Part shown: in pieces, positions 18,735 to 26,973 of the stretch
Position numbering within the stretch: the first letter of the stretch is position 1
Layout: every line of letters starts with the position of its first letter
Assembly: GCF_003003215.1 (NCBI RefSeq)
Contig: NZ_PVUF01000002.1
Span: 248,001-312,000, forward strand
Reading direction: 5' to 3'
From: Tritonibacter scottomollicae
GTDB taxonomy: Bacteria; Pseudomonadota; Alphaproteobacteria; Rhodobacterales; Rhodobacteraceae
DNA length: 64,000 nt
The notes under the pieces: generated by a model
What the model saw: only the letters and a program-made list of their open reading frames with translations
What the model was told of the DNA's origin: nothing
The model's database searches: none
Program-made: the position numbers and the translations under genes

Positions 18735-18884
18735 AATCGGCTCATTTAATTCAGCAATGATATGACTGATCGGTTGGCGCACAGCCTCCCTGCTCAGACG
18801 CATCATAGAGTGTGTTGATAGGGACCGCCATTGATAGCGGATATCGTGTCGGCAGATACGCGGCTTTACGACGCCGGCGGCGCT

Positions 18885-19069
18885 GCCGAGCAGACACTGG
18901 AGAAGGGCCCGTCCACCGGGCATCTCTTTGTGTTTCGTGGCCGGCAAGGTGACCGATCAAGATGATCTGGTGGGACCCACAAGCTTGGCTGGCAGACGCG
19001 CTCGCTCGCATTCCAAGCGATAAGATTAATCGTGTCGACGATCTGCTGCGATGGAAAACCGCTTTATAG
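18885..19069 (+). pseudogene. IS66 remnant: tnpB fragment fused to the tnpC tail
   Basis: The plus strand reads AEQTLEKGPSTGHLFVFRG, a typical internal part of IS66 TnpB (IS66 Orf2). A one-base shift then gives IKMIWWD, still TnpB. This runs straight into PQAWLADALARIPSDKINRV and DDLLRW, which is the extreme C-terminus of the IS66 TnpC transposase, ending at the TAG at 19067-19069. So the end of tnpB and nearly all of tnpC have been deleted. It is a dead fragment between the AraC-family gene and the next membrane protein. Confidence 0.75.
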
Positions 19070-19136
19070 AGCCAGCAAGGCCGGTGGCCTACATTGATCA
19101 GATCATTTTGCACATCAATTATCTGTCCTTGCGTAC

Positions 19137-19166
19137 AGGCAAGGACGCGTGAATCTGTCCTTGCCT
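19137..19166 (+). repeat. Perfect hairpin with a nearby direct repeat
   Basis: AGGCAAGGAC and GTCCTTGCCT form a 10-bp stem with a 10-base loop, about 100 bp upstream of the membrane-protein gene. The 12-mer ATCTGTCCTTGC occurs twice, at 19121 and 19153. These may be an operator pair or the relic of an IS end; nothing decides between them. Confidence 0.4.
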
Positions 19167-19263
19167 TTGGTACCGGACGATCGCCCAGCAGCTTGGCGGC
19201 TACATCTACTTCATCCTGACCGCCTGGTCTTTGACAGACCCACCAAATATTGGAGTAGAGTGA

Positions 19264-19965
19264 ATGAGCACAATTTCGGACAGTCACATCGATGTCCTAG
19301 AGCCTGCGCTGTTAGAGACACGTCGCAAGCTAAGATCTGTCGCAATTGAATTTCTGGCCCTGACGGGGCTGCTGGTGGGCGTCGTTCTTGCCGTGATGAT
19401 TGATTTGAAACTCCTCAAGACTTCCGTGTCAGAAGCATCTCTCACTGAAGCGCTGCAAGCTGTGCTTGTGCTGGCTTCCGCGCTCATATTTATCTGGCGT
19501 GCGATGCGTGAGGTCGAGGCGCGGGGGTACCTGATCGGGCTTGCAACACTATTTACCTGCATGTTCATACGGGAAAACGATGCGTACCTTGATCAGGTTT
19601 ACCATGGCTTTTGGGCGGTGCCGGTGGGCATTGCCGCGGTAGCTGGCGCCGTGTTGATAGGGCGGTATAAAGCCACCTTAGTCGAACCACTTACGAGTCA
19701 AATCGAAGAACGTCACTCGACTTTCATGTTTATGGGGCTCTTGATTGTTCTGGTGTTCAGCCGCTTGTTTGGCACAGGTGCTCTTTGGCAGGCGGCCATG
19801 GGGGCGGAGTACAACGCAACATTCAAAACCATCGTGCAGGAAGGCTTGGAACTGCTCGGCTACGCGCTGATCGTTTTTGGTTCTGTCCTGTCGTTGACGT
19901 ATTGCAGATTTGAGCGGCGGCACCCTGAGGCAAACCCCACGAATGGGATCGCTGCTTCGATCTGA
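19264..19965 (+). CDS. Polytopic membrane protein of unknown function
   Basis: A 233-residue protein with about six hydrophobic segments (roughly residues 28-48, 62-80, 88-104, 114-132, 152-170 and 195-218) and a charged N-terminal 25 residues. No catalytic motif is recognised. ATG 19264 has TGGAGTAGAG upstream, a good ribosome binding site. It is oriented away from the AraC-family regulator, with IS66 debris between them, so a former regulatory link is possible but not shown. Confidence 0.65.
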   Translation: MSTISDSHIDVLEPALLETRRKLRSVAIEFLALTGLLVGVVLAVMIDLKLLKTSVSEASLTEALQAVLVLASALIFIWRAMREVEARGYLIGLATLFTCMFIRENDAYLDQVYHGFWAVPVGIAAVAGAVLIGRYKATLVEPLTSQIEERHSTFMFMGLLIVLVFSRLFGTGALWQAAMGAEYNATFKTIVQEGLELLGYALIVFGSVLSLTYCRFERRHPEANPTNGIAASI

Positions 19966-20638
19966 CCACACTGTCAGACACCGCACGACAACCAAGTCAG
20001 TCCGGACAAAAAATCACCGTTCTGCGCTATGGGCAGCTTAGTGATTACCACGCGGCACAATGCGAACATCCTCTGTGGATTGCGCCCGCATAGCACGGAT
20101 TAAACGTGGCTGAATGCCTTTGCGTCTTCTTGTGTCCGGCTCGGCTGTGAAGTTTTGACCGCTGGCCCTGATGGGATCCGCAGATCAGGTTGCTTACTGC
20201 TTTGCGAGCAAAAACACCGACTACATTTGACGGAGTATCCTGGTCGTTGCTGCTGAAGGATACTCCATCACGTCATTGGCTTTGCTAACGCGTTGTTTAT
20301 TGGGTGTTCAGGTGAGCGAAACTGAAGGTCCGCTCTCGGGCATCTTTCGGGTTTGTTGGCTCTTTCAACGGAGGCTTCGCCGCGCTTCGTATGAATGTCG
20401 CGATTGGGCTTGGAGCCGCCGATTGCACCCGCAGCAAAGGTTCGGCGCGGGTGCGGTAGTTATAGCTCACTTGAGACTTTCACCGCACAGGGCCCGAAAG
20501 TCAGGTTCTTGCTTCGAGCTCATTCAAACTATTCGCCAACACAGACCTGAGCACCCTTGTGCAGCGGCACATAAAAACCCTTGATAGGGAGGGGGTATGA
20601 AAACCGCCAAAACGTGCAAACTTATGGTGCAATGGCAC
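19966..20638. other. Intergenic region left of the transposon, with a dispersed repeat
   Basis: About 670 bp without a convincing gene. At about 20370-20410 it holds a 41-bp stretch around TTCGCCGCGCTTCGTATGAA that is about 78% identical to 57126-57166 (TTTCGCTGCACCTCGCATGA). Such degenerate intergenic repeats appear to recur in this genome. The region would be the ancestral DNA downstream of the tRNA-Arg gene before transposon insertion. Confidence 0.4.
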
Positions 20639-20643
20639 GAACA
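20639..20643. repeat. Left target-site duplication GAACA
   Basis: GAACA lies immediately outside the left 28-bp terminal repeat. The same five bases in the same orientation lie immediately outside the right repeat at 59377-59381. Five-base duplications are the norm for Tn7-like elements. Confidence 0.8.
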
Positions 20644-20671
20644 AGTCAGAGAAAGCATATGAATGCGCAAA
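20644..20671 (+). repeat. Left terminal inverted repeat and first TnsB-site candidate
   Basis: 28 bases starting AGTCAGAGAAAGCATATG and ending ATGCGCAAA. They are the exact reverse complement of 59349-59376. Confidence 0.85.
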
Positions 20672-20742
20672 ATCAATCGCTTCCGATTCGGCACCAGGAA
20701 TCCATAAACATTTTCAACAACTTGCCGGACGCGATTTCCAGA

Positions 20743-20767
20743 GTGAAAGCATATATCTGCGCAGAAA
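20743..20767 (+). repeat. Second TnsB-site candidate, left end
   Basis: This stretch reads GTGAAAGCATATATCTGCGC followed by AGAAA. It keeps GAAAGCATAT and TGCGCA of the terminal repeat at the same spacing and orientation. A weaker third copy (GAAACC...CCTGCGCATCA) follows at 20764-20785. Confidence 0.65.
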
Positions 20768-20836
20768 CCAAAAACCTGCGCATCATCAGCGGCTTAGCTG
20801 GTGCGGGCATCCGGGCGCCAGCATCCAGGCATGAAA

Positions 20837-20864
20837 AAACCCGCGCCGAAGCGCGGGTTTCTCA
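20837..20864 (-). terminator. Terminator of the tnsA-tniA-tniB operon
   Basis: A perfect 10-bp stem pairs AAACCCGCGC with GCGCGGGTTT. Read on the minus strand the loop is TTCG and the stem runs into TTTTTTC, a textbook intrinsic terminator. It lies 23 bp after the tniB stop and inside the left end. Confidence 0.88.
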
Positions 20865-20886
20865 AAGACTGAATTGTCCTGGAAGA

Positions 20887-21876
20887 TCAGGTGCCGATGG
20901 CGGCCCGGAACGGCTTGTCCCTCCGGAACATCCTCTCGTAGCTGTCATGCGTGAACGGCGTCGCCAGCTGGTTCATTCCGGTTTTCTCGCACCAGGCCGC
21001 CACGAAATCCGACCGCTCAACCCCCCCTTCCCTCCTGGCAACGGCAAGCGCCACGGCATCGACGACCATGTCGATGACCAGGCCCCACCTGAATGCGCCA
21101 GCAGTCGCGAGGCGGTGCAGGAAATCTCCCGTCGGTAGGCTTGCATCTACATAAAGCCCCGCGCTGATGGCGTAGCTGCCGACGATTTCGTTGAGGGTTT
21201 CATAGTCCTGTGCCGGATGCCCGGGCGCACTGCTCAAATCGATTTCCTGGAACTCGATCCTGGTCATCAGCCGATCGAGTTGTGGCTCGCGTTGCACATA
21301 ACCTCCCAGTTCCGGAACACCCGAAAGGATCAACATGAGTGGCCAGTCGTGTGACTTCATCAGGGTCTTGAAGGCGTCCAGGACGCTCAGAACCTCGGCA
21401 TCCGACTTTCCGCGCATGATATGCTGGGCTTCGTCGTAGTAGATCCCGACGACGCCCTGGAGCTTGGCCTGCTTGACGACCAGATCCCAGATCTCAAACT
21501 GGGTTCGGCGCGTCTTGTTCGTAATCGGATAGCCCAAGGCGTGAAGTGTCTTGCGGCCAAGATCCTTCCAGGACCCTTTCGCCTCAAGCACGCAGCTTGC
21601 AAACCGCGCATCCTTGCCGTCAGGCATGCGAACAGCGCTCTCGTTGAAGCGATTCAACATGTCCGAGATCTCGGCTGTCTTGCCAGAACCAGACAGCCCC
21701 GTCACAAGGAGGCTACGTGCCTCGAAGCCCTTCCCGGACTGCAGGCGCCCCAGGTGGCGACTGAAGAGCTGCGCGAAGGTCTGCTGAAGTTCCTCGCCCC
21801 TGGCCAGCGGGAAATGCCGCTGGGCGAGATCCGCATTCAGGTTTGCCAATGAGCGAATGATGAAGGGGTTGGTCAC
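20887..21876 (-). CDS. tniB: Transposition AAA+ ATPase TniB (TnsC-like)
   Basis: Regulator ATPase that links target selection by TniQ/TnsD to the transposase. The 329 residues carry Walker A GLSGSGKT at residues 60-67 and Walker B VVGIYYDEAQH near 140, the typical TniB signature. A sensor-like SGVPELG follows, with a C-terminal helical part (GAFRWGLVIDMVVDAVA). Length matches TniB/TnsC of Tn5053/Tn7-like elements. The GTG start overlaps the tniA stop by 4 bp. It is the last gene of the operon and is followed by a strong terminator. Confidence 0.93.
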   Translation of the reverse strand: MTNPFIIRSLANLNADLAQRHFPLARGEELQQTFAQLFSRHLGRLQSGKGFEARSLLVTGLSGSGKTAEISDMLNRFNESAVRMPDGKDARFASCVLEAKGSWKDLGRKTLHALGYPITNKTRRTQFEIWDLVVKQAKLQGVVGIYYDEAQHIMRGKSDAEVLSVLDAFKTLMKSHDWPLMLILSGVPELGGYVQREPQLDRLMTRIEFQEIDLSSAPGHPAQDYETLNEIVGSYAISAGLYVDASLPTGDFLHRLATAGAFRWGLVIDMVVDAVALAVARREGGVERSDFVAAWCEKTGMNQLATPFTHDSYERMFRRDKPFRAAIGT

Positions 21877-24116
21877 AGTTTGCTATCCTTGATGGGGCCG
21901 AAGGTCATGGTCTTGATGTCGTCAGGGTCTGGCGCCGAAGTTGCCCCCGTCTCTGGGGTCCCATCCGCCTGTCCAGCGGACCGCGGCGACGATGTACTTG
22001 CCCTGGGAGGCGTCGAAGCGGATGGCGGTTTAGACGGAGCCGTACCGGCCGGGCGTGCCGGCACCACACCCGACGCGCGCCCCCTGCTCATGAGCTGCCC
22101 GGGAGCAGCAGTGCCGCCGATGTAGGCGGCGGGGCGCGCTTCCACTTGGTGAAGCTTGTCAGCGCGACGCCTGAGCTGCTCGATTTTCCGGTAGCTCAGG
22201 GGATCACGAGAATCTGGGAAGAAGCCGGATTCGGTTGCGCGGCGCTGCATGGCTTCGCTCAGGTTCTCCTCATGAAGAACACGCAGGCTGGGATTGGATG
22301 CCATTGCGTTCTCCATGATCTCAATGGCCTCTTCGAGCGATTGATCCTTGAAAATCGTCATGCTCAAACGGGTCTCCGCGACCTCCTCGTCACCCTCTGC
22401 GGTGACATAGACCTTGCGAAGATCGTCTGGATCGAGATGCACGGTGACCTCTTTCGCGGTGCCGGCCGCCAAGTCTTGAAGTGCCTTCGAGTTGAACGGG
22501 ATGTTGAATGCCCTCACGCCTTCGGATGTCGTGGTTGCCCGGACTTTTTCTCCAAGGTGCAAACAACGGCTTCGCTGGGAGGGCGCCTCAATAGGCCCAT
22601 AGCGCCGCAGGGCTTCTTCCCGTTTCTGACGAGGGGTCGCGCCAAACATCCCAGTGCCACGGTGCGGACGGAAGGGGTATTCATCGACGAAGTACCGCGT
22701 GATCGTTCCGTAGAGCTGATCGTGGCTGAGTTCGGCAGATCCCTTGGGATCATAGCCGGTCAGCTCTCCCGGACGGCTGCCCGTATATCCAGGCTGGAAG
22801 TTCAGAACATCCCATTGCGTCGTACCGAAAAGCCGCTCGACCATTTGCTTATCCATTGGCTGATAGGCACGCGCTGTCATGACGGTCATCCCCATGCCAA
22901 GCTGGCTGGCGTAGACTTCGGCATTTCGAGTTGCAGTGCCATTGTCCGCCAGGGCGAGGCCCAGCCGCACCGGAGGAGCGGGGTCCTGCTTGCACCCGTA
23001 CCGCACCTTCTCTTTAGTCTTGTCGCGCGTCGCCATGCGAAGCAGAGCCTTGCTGTGGTCAGCGTCGGCTGTCTCTGAAATGATCCAGCCAAGTACCTCG
23101 CGGGTCGCGACATCGAGGATCACATGGAGCCAGCAGCGGCGGATCTCGTTGTCCGCAAGCTCCTGAGGGGCTTCCTTAGGGTTGATCACCTCAGCACGCA
23201 CGACACCGTCCCCGGAGGTGAAAATCGACAGCAGGCACTGGTCCCATTCGAACTTCTCGCCAAACGCCAAGGCACGCACGTCGGTCGACCCAGCTCCCTT
23301 GGTGTTAGTCCCGTGCCGCGTCCCACCTCGACCGAGCACGGCGACGACATCTGAAATCGCTTTCGCGCGCGTACGGACCGTCGTGATCGAGGGGAAATTG
23401 ATCTCTTGCGCCATCTCTCTCGCAGAGCGGTGGAAAACCTTTGTCGCCAGCTTGAAAACGGATGCCAGCTTCGGCTGTCTGAGATCAAGCCAACGGTTCA
23501 GGACATAGTCGATGAACCGCTCTTGCCATTCGCAGAGCCTGGGCTCCCGACGCCCCTTCATGCGATCACGATCTGCCAGGACCACCGGGTTCTGCTCGAA
23601 GCGATAGTAAACGTCGCGGTAGTTGGCCAAGGTGCGCCCTTGCGGGACGTCAAAGCCGCTTGCGAGCTTCCCGCCGCGGCGTGTCCCGAGGAAATTGTGT
23701 CCCGGTGCGATCTCTTCCGCGCGGGTCAGCAGTAGACGGCGATGTGTACCGCCCTTGTTCATACTGCGCTGGGTGAGCTTCACGCCCTCGGCGCGCAGCT
23801 CGTCTTGGGCGATAACGAGGGCGAGACGCGCTTGGACAATTCGCTGGTCTTTGTCCGACAGCTGCTCGACGAACTCGAGGCCGTCGGTATGCTCGAGCAA
23901 TGCCATCCGCTTTTCGACATCAGCCGGCTTGATGATTTCGCAATCCCGGTTCCGAATTGCAGTCTCAACCCGCTCCAGCGAAAGCGTGAAACACTCGCCG
24001 GTTTCCTTGCATTCCACCGCATAGCCGCTCTCCTCGCGAACCGACACAGTCAGTTCGCGACCATCCAGCTGGAGGATAGATCCCCTGGGGATGTTGTAGA
24101 GCGGTTGCGAAGTCAT
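21873..24116 (-). CDS. tniA: Transposase TniA/TnsB (DDE, Mu-type integrase core)
   Basis: Catalyses 3'-end cleavage and strand transfer of the transposon. The 747 residues show the expected order: N-terminal DNA-binding region, an rve/DDE core with the first aspartate in FEWDQC (about residue 292), the second in LALADNGTA (about 390) and the glutamate in QMVERLFGT (about 426), then a Mu-transposase C-terminal beta domain and a proline/serine/alanine-rich tail that in TnsB proteins contacts TnsC. It overlaps tnsA and tniB by 4 bp each, so the three proteins are made together. Confidence 0.93.
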   Translation of the reverse strand: MTSQPLYNIPRGSILQLDGRELTVSVREESGYAVECKETGECFTLSLERVETAIRNRDCEIIKPADVEKRMALLEHTDGLEFVEQLSDKDQRIVQARLALVIAQDELRAEGVKLTQRSMNKGGTHRRLLLTRAEEIAPGHNFLGTRRGGKLASGFDVPQGRTLANYRDVYYRFEQNPVVLADRDRMKGRREPRLCEWQERFIDYVLNRWLDLRQPKLASVFKLATKVFHRSAREMAQEINFPSITTVRTRAKAISDVVAVLGRGGTRHGTNTKGAGSTDVRALAFGEKFEWDQCLLSIFTSGDGVVRAEVINPKEAPQELADNEIRRCWLHVILDVATREVLGWIISETADADHSKALLRMATRDKTKEKVRYGCKQDPAPPVRLGLALADNGTATRNAEVYASQLGMGMTVMTARAYQPMDKQMVERLFGTTQWDVLNFQPGYTGSRPGELTGYDPKGSAELSHDQLYGTITRYFVDEYPFRPHRGTGMFGATPRQKREEALRRYGPIEAPSQRSRCLHLGEKVRATTTSEGVRAFNIPFNSKALQDLAAGTAKEVTVHLDPDDLRKVYVTAEGDEEVAETRLSMTIFKDQSLEEAIEIMENAMASNPSLRVLHEENLSEAMQRRATESGFFPDSRDPLSYRKIEQLRRRADKLHQVEARPAAYIGGTAAPGQLMSRGRASGVVPARPAGTAPSKPPSASTPPRASTSSPRSAGQADGTPETGATSAPDPDDIKTMTFGPIKDSKL

Positions 24117-24853
24117 GCGTTCAGCGCGACCCGGGAGGGGTAGTCGATGACCCCATGCATGTCCGTCCAGAGCACATTGTGGCCGATGAGCCGCATCGCC
24201 GCCTGGTAGCAGCGACCCGGCTCAAAGTCGCAATTCTTGATTAGGTCGCTCAGGTACCAGTAGTTGGTCATGCGCGCGGCGTCTTCGACGATCTTGTCGG
24301 CTTCGGCATCTGCAAGCTGCAGATAGTCCCAGATACGGCGAAGGTTATCGCGGTATGCCCGCGTGTAATCATCGGTGCAGACAACCATGCAGTCGTCAGC
24401 GAAGTCCTCGGTGACCGCGGCGAAGATGTCGTCGATCTCGTCCTGGGTTTCGCGCTTCGCCAAGCTAGTCGCGTTGCGGACGAAGACCGCGCGCCGGTAC
24501 CCATCCCTGAACGTCAGCCGCAAGTCGAACCGATGGGTCCGCACCTTCCGCTTCTGCCGACAGTAGAAGCTAAGCGGAGGAAGCTGTACCTCCAGCCCAT
24601 AGAGCTCGGGGCTGCGAAGGGCATCCAGGGCAACGGCGTATTCGGACTCGCCATCGAAATGGTAAACCTGCCGGATGCCGCCGGTCATTGGAGTTGCAAT
24701 CGCGGCCGACACACGCTTGACAGTGTCGCTGCGCGTCAACGGATTGCGGTCACCAGCATAGGGCAGAACCCCGTGGATCGGCGCCACCACCAGGGCTGCT
24801 TGTTTCTTCTTGGGTGCCGGTTGGTCCTGCAACCAGTCTTCGTAATTCGACAT
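24113..24853 (-). CDS. tnsA: TnsA-like endonuclease
   Basis: Expected to cut the 5' ends of the transposon so that it moves by cut-and-paste. The 246 residues show a TnsA-type N-terminal nuclease region: GESEYAVALDALRSP with glutamate 71, HRFDLRLTF with aspartate 110 and the next strand AVFVRNATSLAK. In Tn7 TnsA the lysine of a QxK motif occupies this last strand; here arginine 126 stands at that place and the nearest lysine is residue 133. The C-terminal half is alpha-helical and could bind TniB. ATG 24853 has GGAGA upstream. First gene of the transposition operon. The call rests on position and on these motifs. Confidence 0.82.
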   Translation of the reverse strand: MSNYEDWLQDQPAPKKKQAALVVAPIHGVLPYAGDRNPLTRSDTVKRVSAAIATPMTGGIRQVYHFDGESEYAVALDALRSPELYGLEVQLPPLSFYCRQKRKVRTHRFDLRLTFRDGYRRAVFVRNATSLAKRETQDEIDDIFAAVTEDFADDCMVVCTDDYTRAYRDNLRRIWDYLQLADAEADKIVEDAARMTNYWYLSDLIKNCDFEPGRCYQAAMRLIGHNVLWTDMHGVIDYPSRVALNA

Positions 24854-25950
24854 GCCGTCTCCGTTCCCGGAAACGAGGCGCTTCCGGGGTAGTCATCTTT
24901 TCATCCTGGAGCTCAGACCGCGCTTGCCCAGACCGATTTCGGCCTCTAGCTTGGCAAGTGACACACGGGCGATCCTTGCCCCAACTTCCAGGCGCGCACC
25001 CGAGGGTGCGCGTTTTCTTTTGCGCAGGACGTGGGCGTCATGGACCGCCGACCTTGCACAAGGGGAAGGTCCGCGAATCCGCTGAAAATCCAAAACAGAA
25101 AAATGCGCCCGGCCTTCAAGGCCCTTTCCGAAATGGCGTCAACCCCCTGAAAATGCGAAAAAATATCATCTGAATTTTCTTCAGGTGACCAGTTCAGGGC
25201 CTGAGAACATCACGTTTCCGGGGCCGAACGCACGATGGCCGACATGTTCTCGCAAGGTCATGAGCAGGACATCGCGAGAAAAAAGTCGCCACGCGACTTG
25301 GAGGGATCAGCCTCTGGGGCAACGAGACTTCCGACAACTCGCCCCACAGCTGCACGGCAGGTAAGCGCCCGGTTCGAACTGAGGAGCCGGTTGAACGCCC
25401 ACTGACATTGGGTTTGCACTTTCAGAAATCTGTGCCCGCTGTGGAACAGATTCACAAGACTGCAAACCTCGCTACAAACTTTTCAGAAACTCTCAGAGCA
25501 ACGCGCTCTGGCGCCCATGCTGGTTTCGTCGACGATCTAGTAAACTTAACAAATCAATTAATTGAAGAATAATTCGCAGTCCAATCTACATTAAGGTGAA
25601 AAGTACTACTGCTTAGAGTGCTCAAGCGTACTCTGACATAACGTCCTGAAAACGAGCGAATTGGGCCCCGCGCACATGGGCTAGTGGCGTTGCAGCCGGA
25701 CTGCGGTAAACGGGTTTCAAGATGTATGCCCCCTGTGCCCTCGGAACAGCAGGCCGAAGCTGCCTCCTTTCAACTCGCCCGAAGGGTAGCGGAACGGCGC
25801 TGCCCCCGAAAGCCTTAGAAAAAATGCGAAAAATAAACTAGTTTCAACACACTAGACATTACCATCAAAGTATGCGCGGATATGACGGGCTCGGGTGCCG
25901 GACGCACTTTATCGCCTCAGCGATCCAAGCAGAATTAGCAGGAGGCCGCT
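24854..25950. other. 1.1-kb non-coding region between tnsA and the first cargo gene
   Basis: No credible gene is seen on either strand. It must contain the tnsA promoter. It holds a plus-strand terminator at 24993-25021 with no gene in front of it, short hairpins (for example AATCTGT...ACAGATT near 25431-25453) and two copies of a motif AATGCGAAAAA (near 25150 and 25822). The right half is AT-richer. No CRISPR-like repeat is present. Confidence 0.5.
24993..25021 (+). terminator. Intrinsic terminator on the plus strand without an upstream gene
   Basis: CGCGCACC and GGTGCGCG pair perfectly around CGAG and are followed by TTTTCTTTT. The strand is opposite to tnsA and nothing codes for protein between 24854 and here, so it may end a short untranslated RNA of about 100-150 bases or an antisense transcript leaving the tnsA region. 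Confidence 0.7.
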
Positions 25951-26370
25951 ATGCAAGACCAAGAGCGCAGAATTGATGATGAAGCCCGGCGCATCATGGT
26001 AGCGTTTCCCGAGGTTTTTGGGAAACCACCATGGAGGATTGAGGAGACAAATCTGGCCTGGGGCTTAAGCTGTGGCAAGGGTTGGTATCCCCTGATTGAA
26101 AGCCTGAGCGCGGATCTGACAACGATTGTCCAACAGGATGATCTAAGCCGTTTTCAGGCACGGCAGGTCAAGCAAAAGCTGGGTAAGTTGCGGTTCTATT
26201 CAAAGGGCGGAAACGACCGCACTGCTGACCGCATACTTCAAGCTGAATTTGAGGCCGCTAGCAAATGCGAACACTGTGGAATGCACACTGCTGAGCTCAA
26301 GAGTCTGGGCGGGTGGCTGACAACCACCTGTGATGATTGCGCCGCCATTCTTCTGAAGTCGCGCTCGTGA
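25951..26370 (+). CDS. Hypothetical protein with a C-terminal zinc-binding pattern
   Basis: A 139-residue protein. The middle part LSCGKGWYPLIESL and RQVKQKLGKLRFYSKG resembles a small family of phage- and plasmid-type hypotheticals that begin with a CGxGW motif and continue to KxKxGxLRFY. At the end, CEHCGMHTAEL (about residue 110) and TTTCDDCA (about 128) give two CxxC pairs that could bind zinc. ATG 25951 has AGGAGG upstream. It is the first cargo gene and stands alone. Function unknown. Confidence 0.65.
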   Translation: MQDQERRIDDEARRIMVAFPEVFGKPPWRIEETNLAWGLSCGKGWYPLIESLSADLTTIVQQDDLSRFQARQVKQKLGKLRFYSKGGNDRTADRILQAEFEAASKCEHCGMHTAELKSLGGWLTTTCDDCAAILLKSRS

Positions 26371-26973
26371 AGCTCCATTCGCTGCATGTTCTGGAATTTA
26401 GCCTGGGGCAAGCCCATTTCATGAGTGCGATCAGCCAACCGGTCAGTATTCCTTTGTCGATAGACATAACCGTAGTGCTCGCCGACATGCACCAAGACAA
26501 TTACCCGATGCCTCTAAAAGTATGATGGGGCGGAAAGCGGAAGTTCGCTGCGGACCGCATTAACGACTGATCTGCGCAGGAAGCGGAAGGAGCTAAGATG
26601 CGAGGCTTTTCGTCGTGATCCTCATCTAGTCTGCCGAAACTAATAAGACACGCCCCGCATGTGGGCCTGAGACTACCAGAGATCGGATGACCAAGCGGGG
26701 GCCCTGAACTCAGCAATCGTACCGCCGGGTGCGAGAGATGAAAACTCCGCGCGTCTGGTGACTGCTCAACTTGCACCGATCGGCGTAAATTCCAATAGGG
26801 CTTCGGTCACGAGTGGATGAAAGACCAATAGCAGGTTAGCACCCTCCATCAGCCGGTGGCTGTGAAGGAGGGACTCGAAAGACGCCTTGGGCGCTCCTAG
26901 ATTGCATCAACCGCGCTGCCTGAGGTAGCCTTACTCCGGCCCTATACTTCCCTTTGATCACATTGAGGTTCAT
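26371..26973. other. Intergenic region with a dispersed GGGGCGGAAAG repeat
   Basis: About 600 bp without a convincing gene. At 26527-26553 it reads GGGGCGGAAAG...TTCGCTGCGGA, which recurs at 54855-54882. Before the next gene there is TTGAGG at 26963-26968, which serves as its ribosome binding site. Confidence 0.4.

Noticed and set aside
20276-20584. 102-codon open frame left of the transposon
   Set aside because: It covers a degenerate dispersed repeat and has no ribosome site.
24854-25950. CRISPR array or Cas genes near the transposition operon
   Set aside because: No regularly spaced direct repeats are present, and no Cas-like protein is encoded anywhere in the element, so a CRISPR-guided transposon is not supported.
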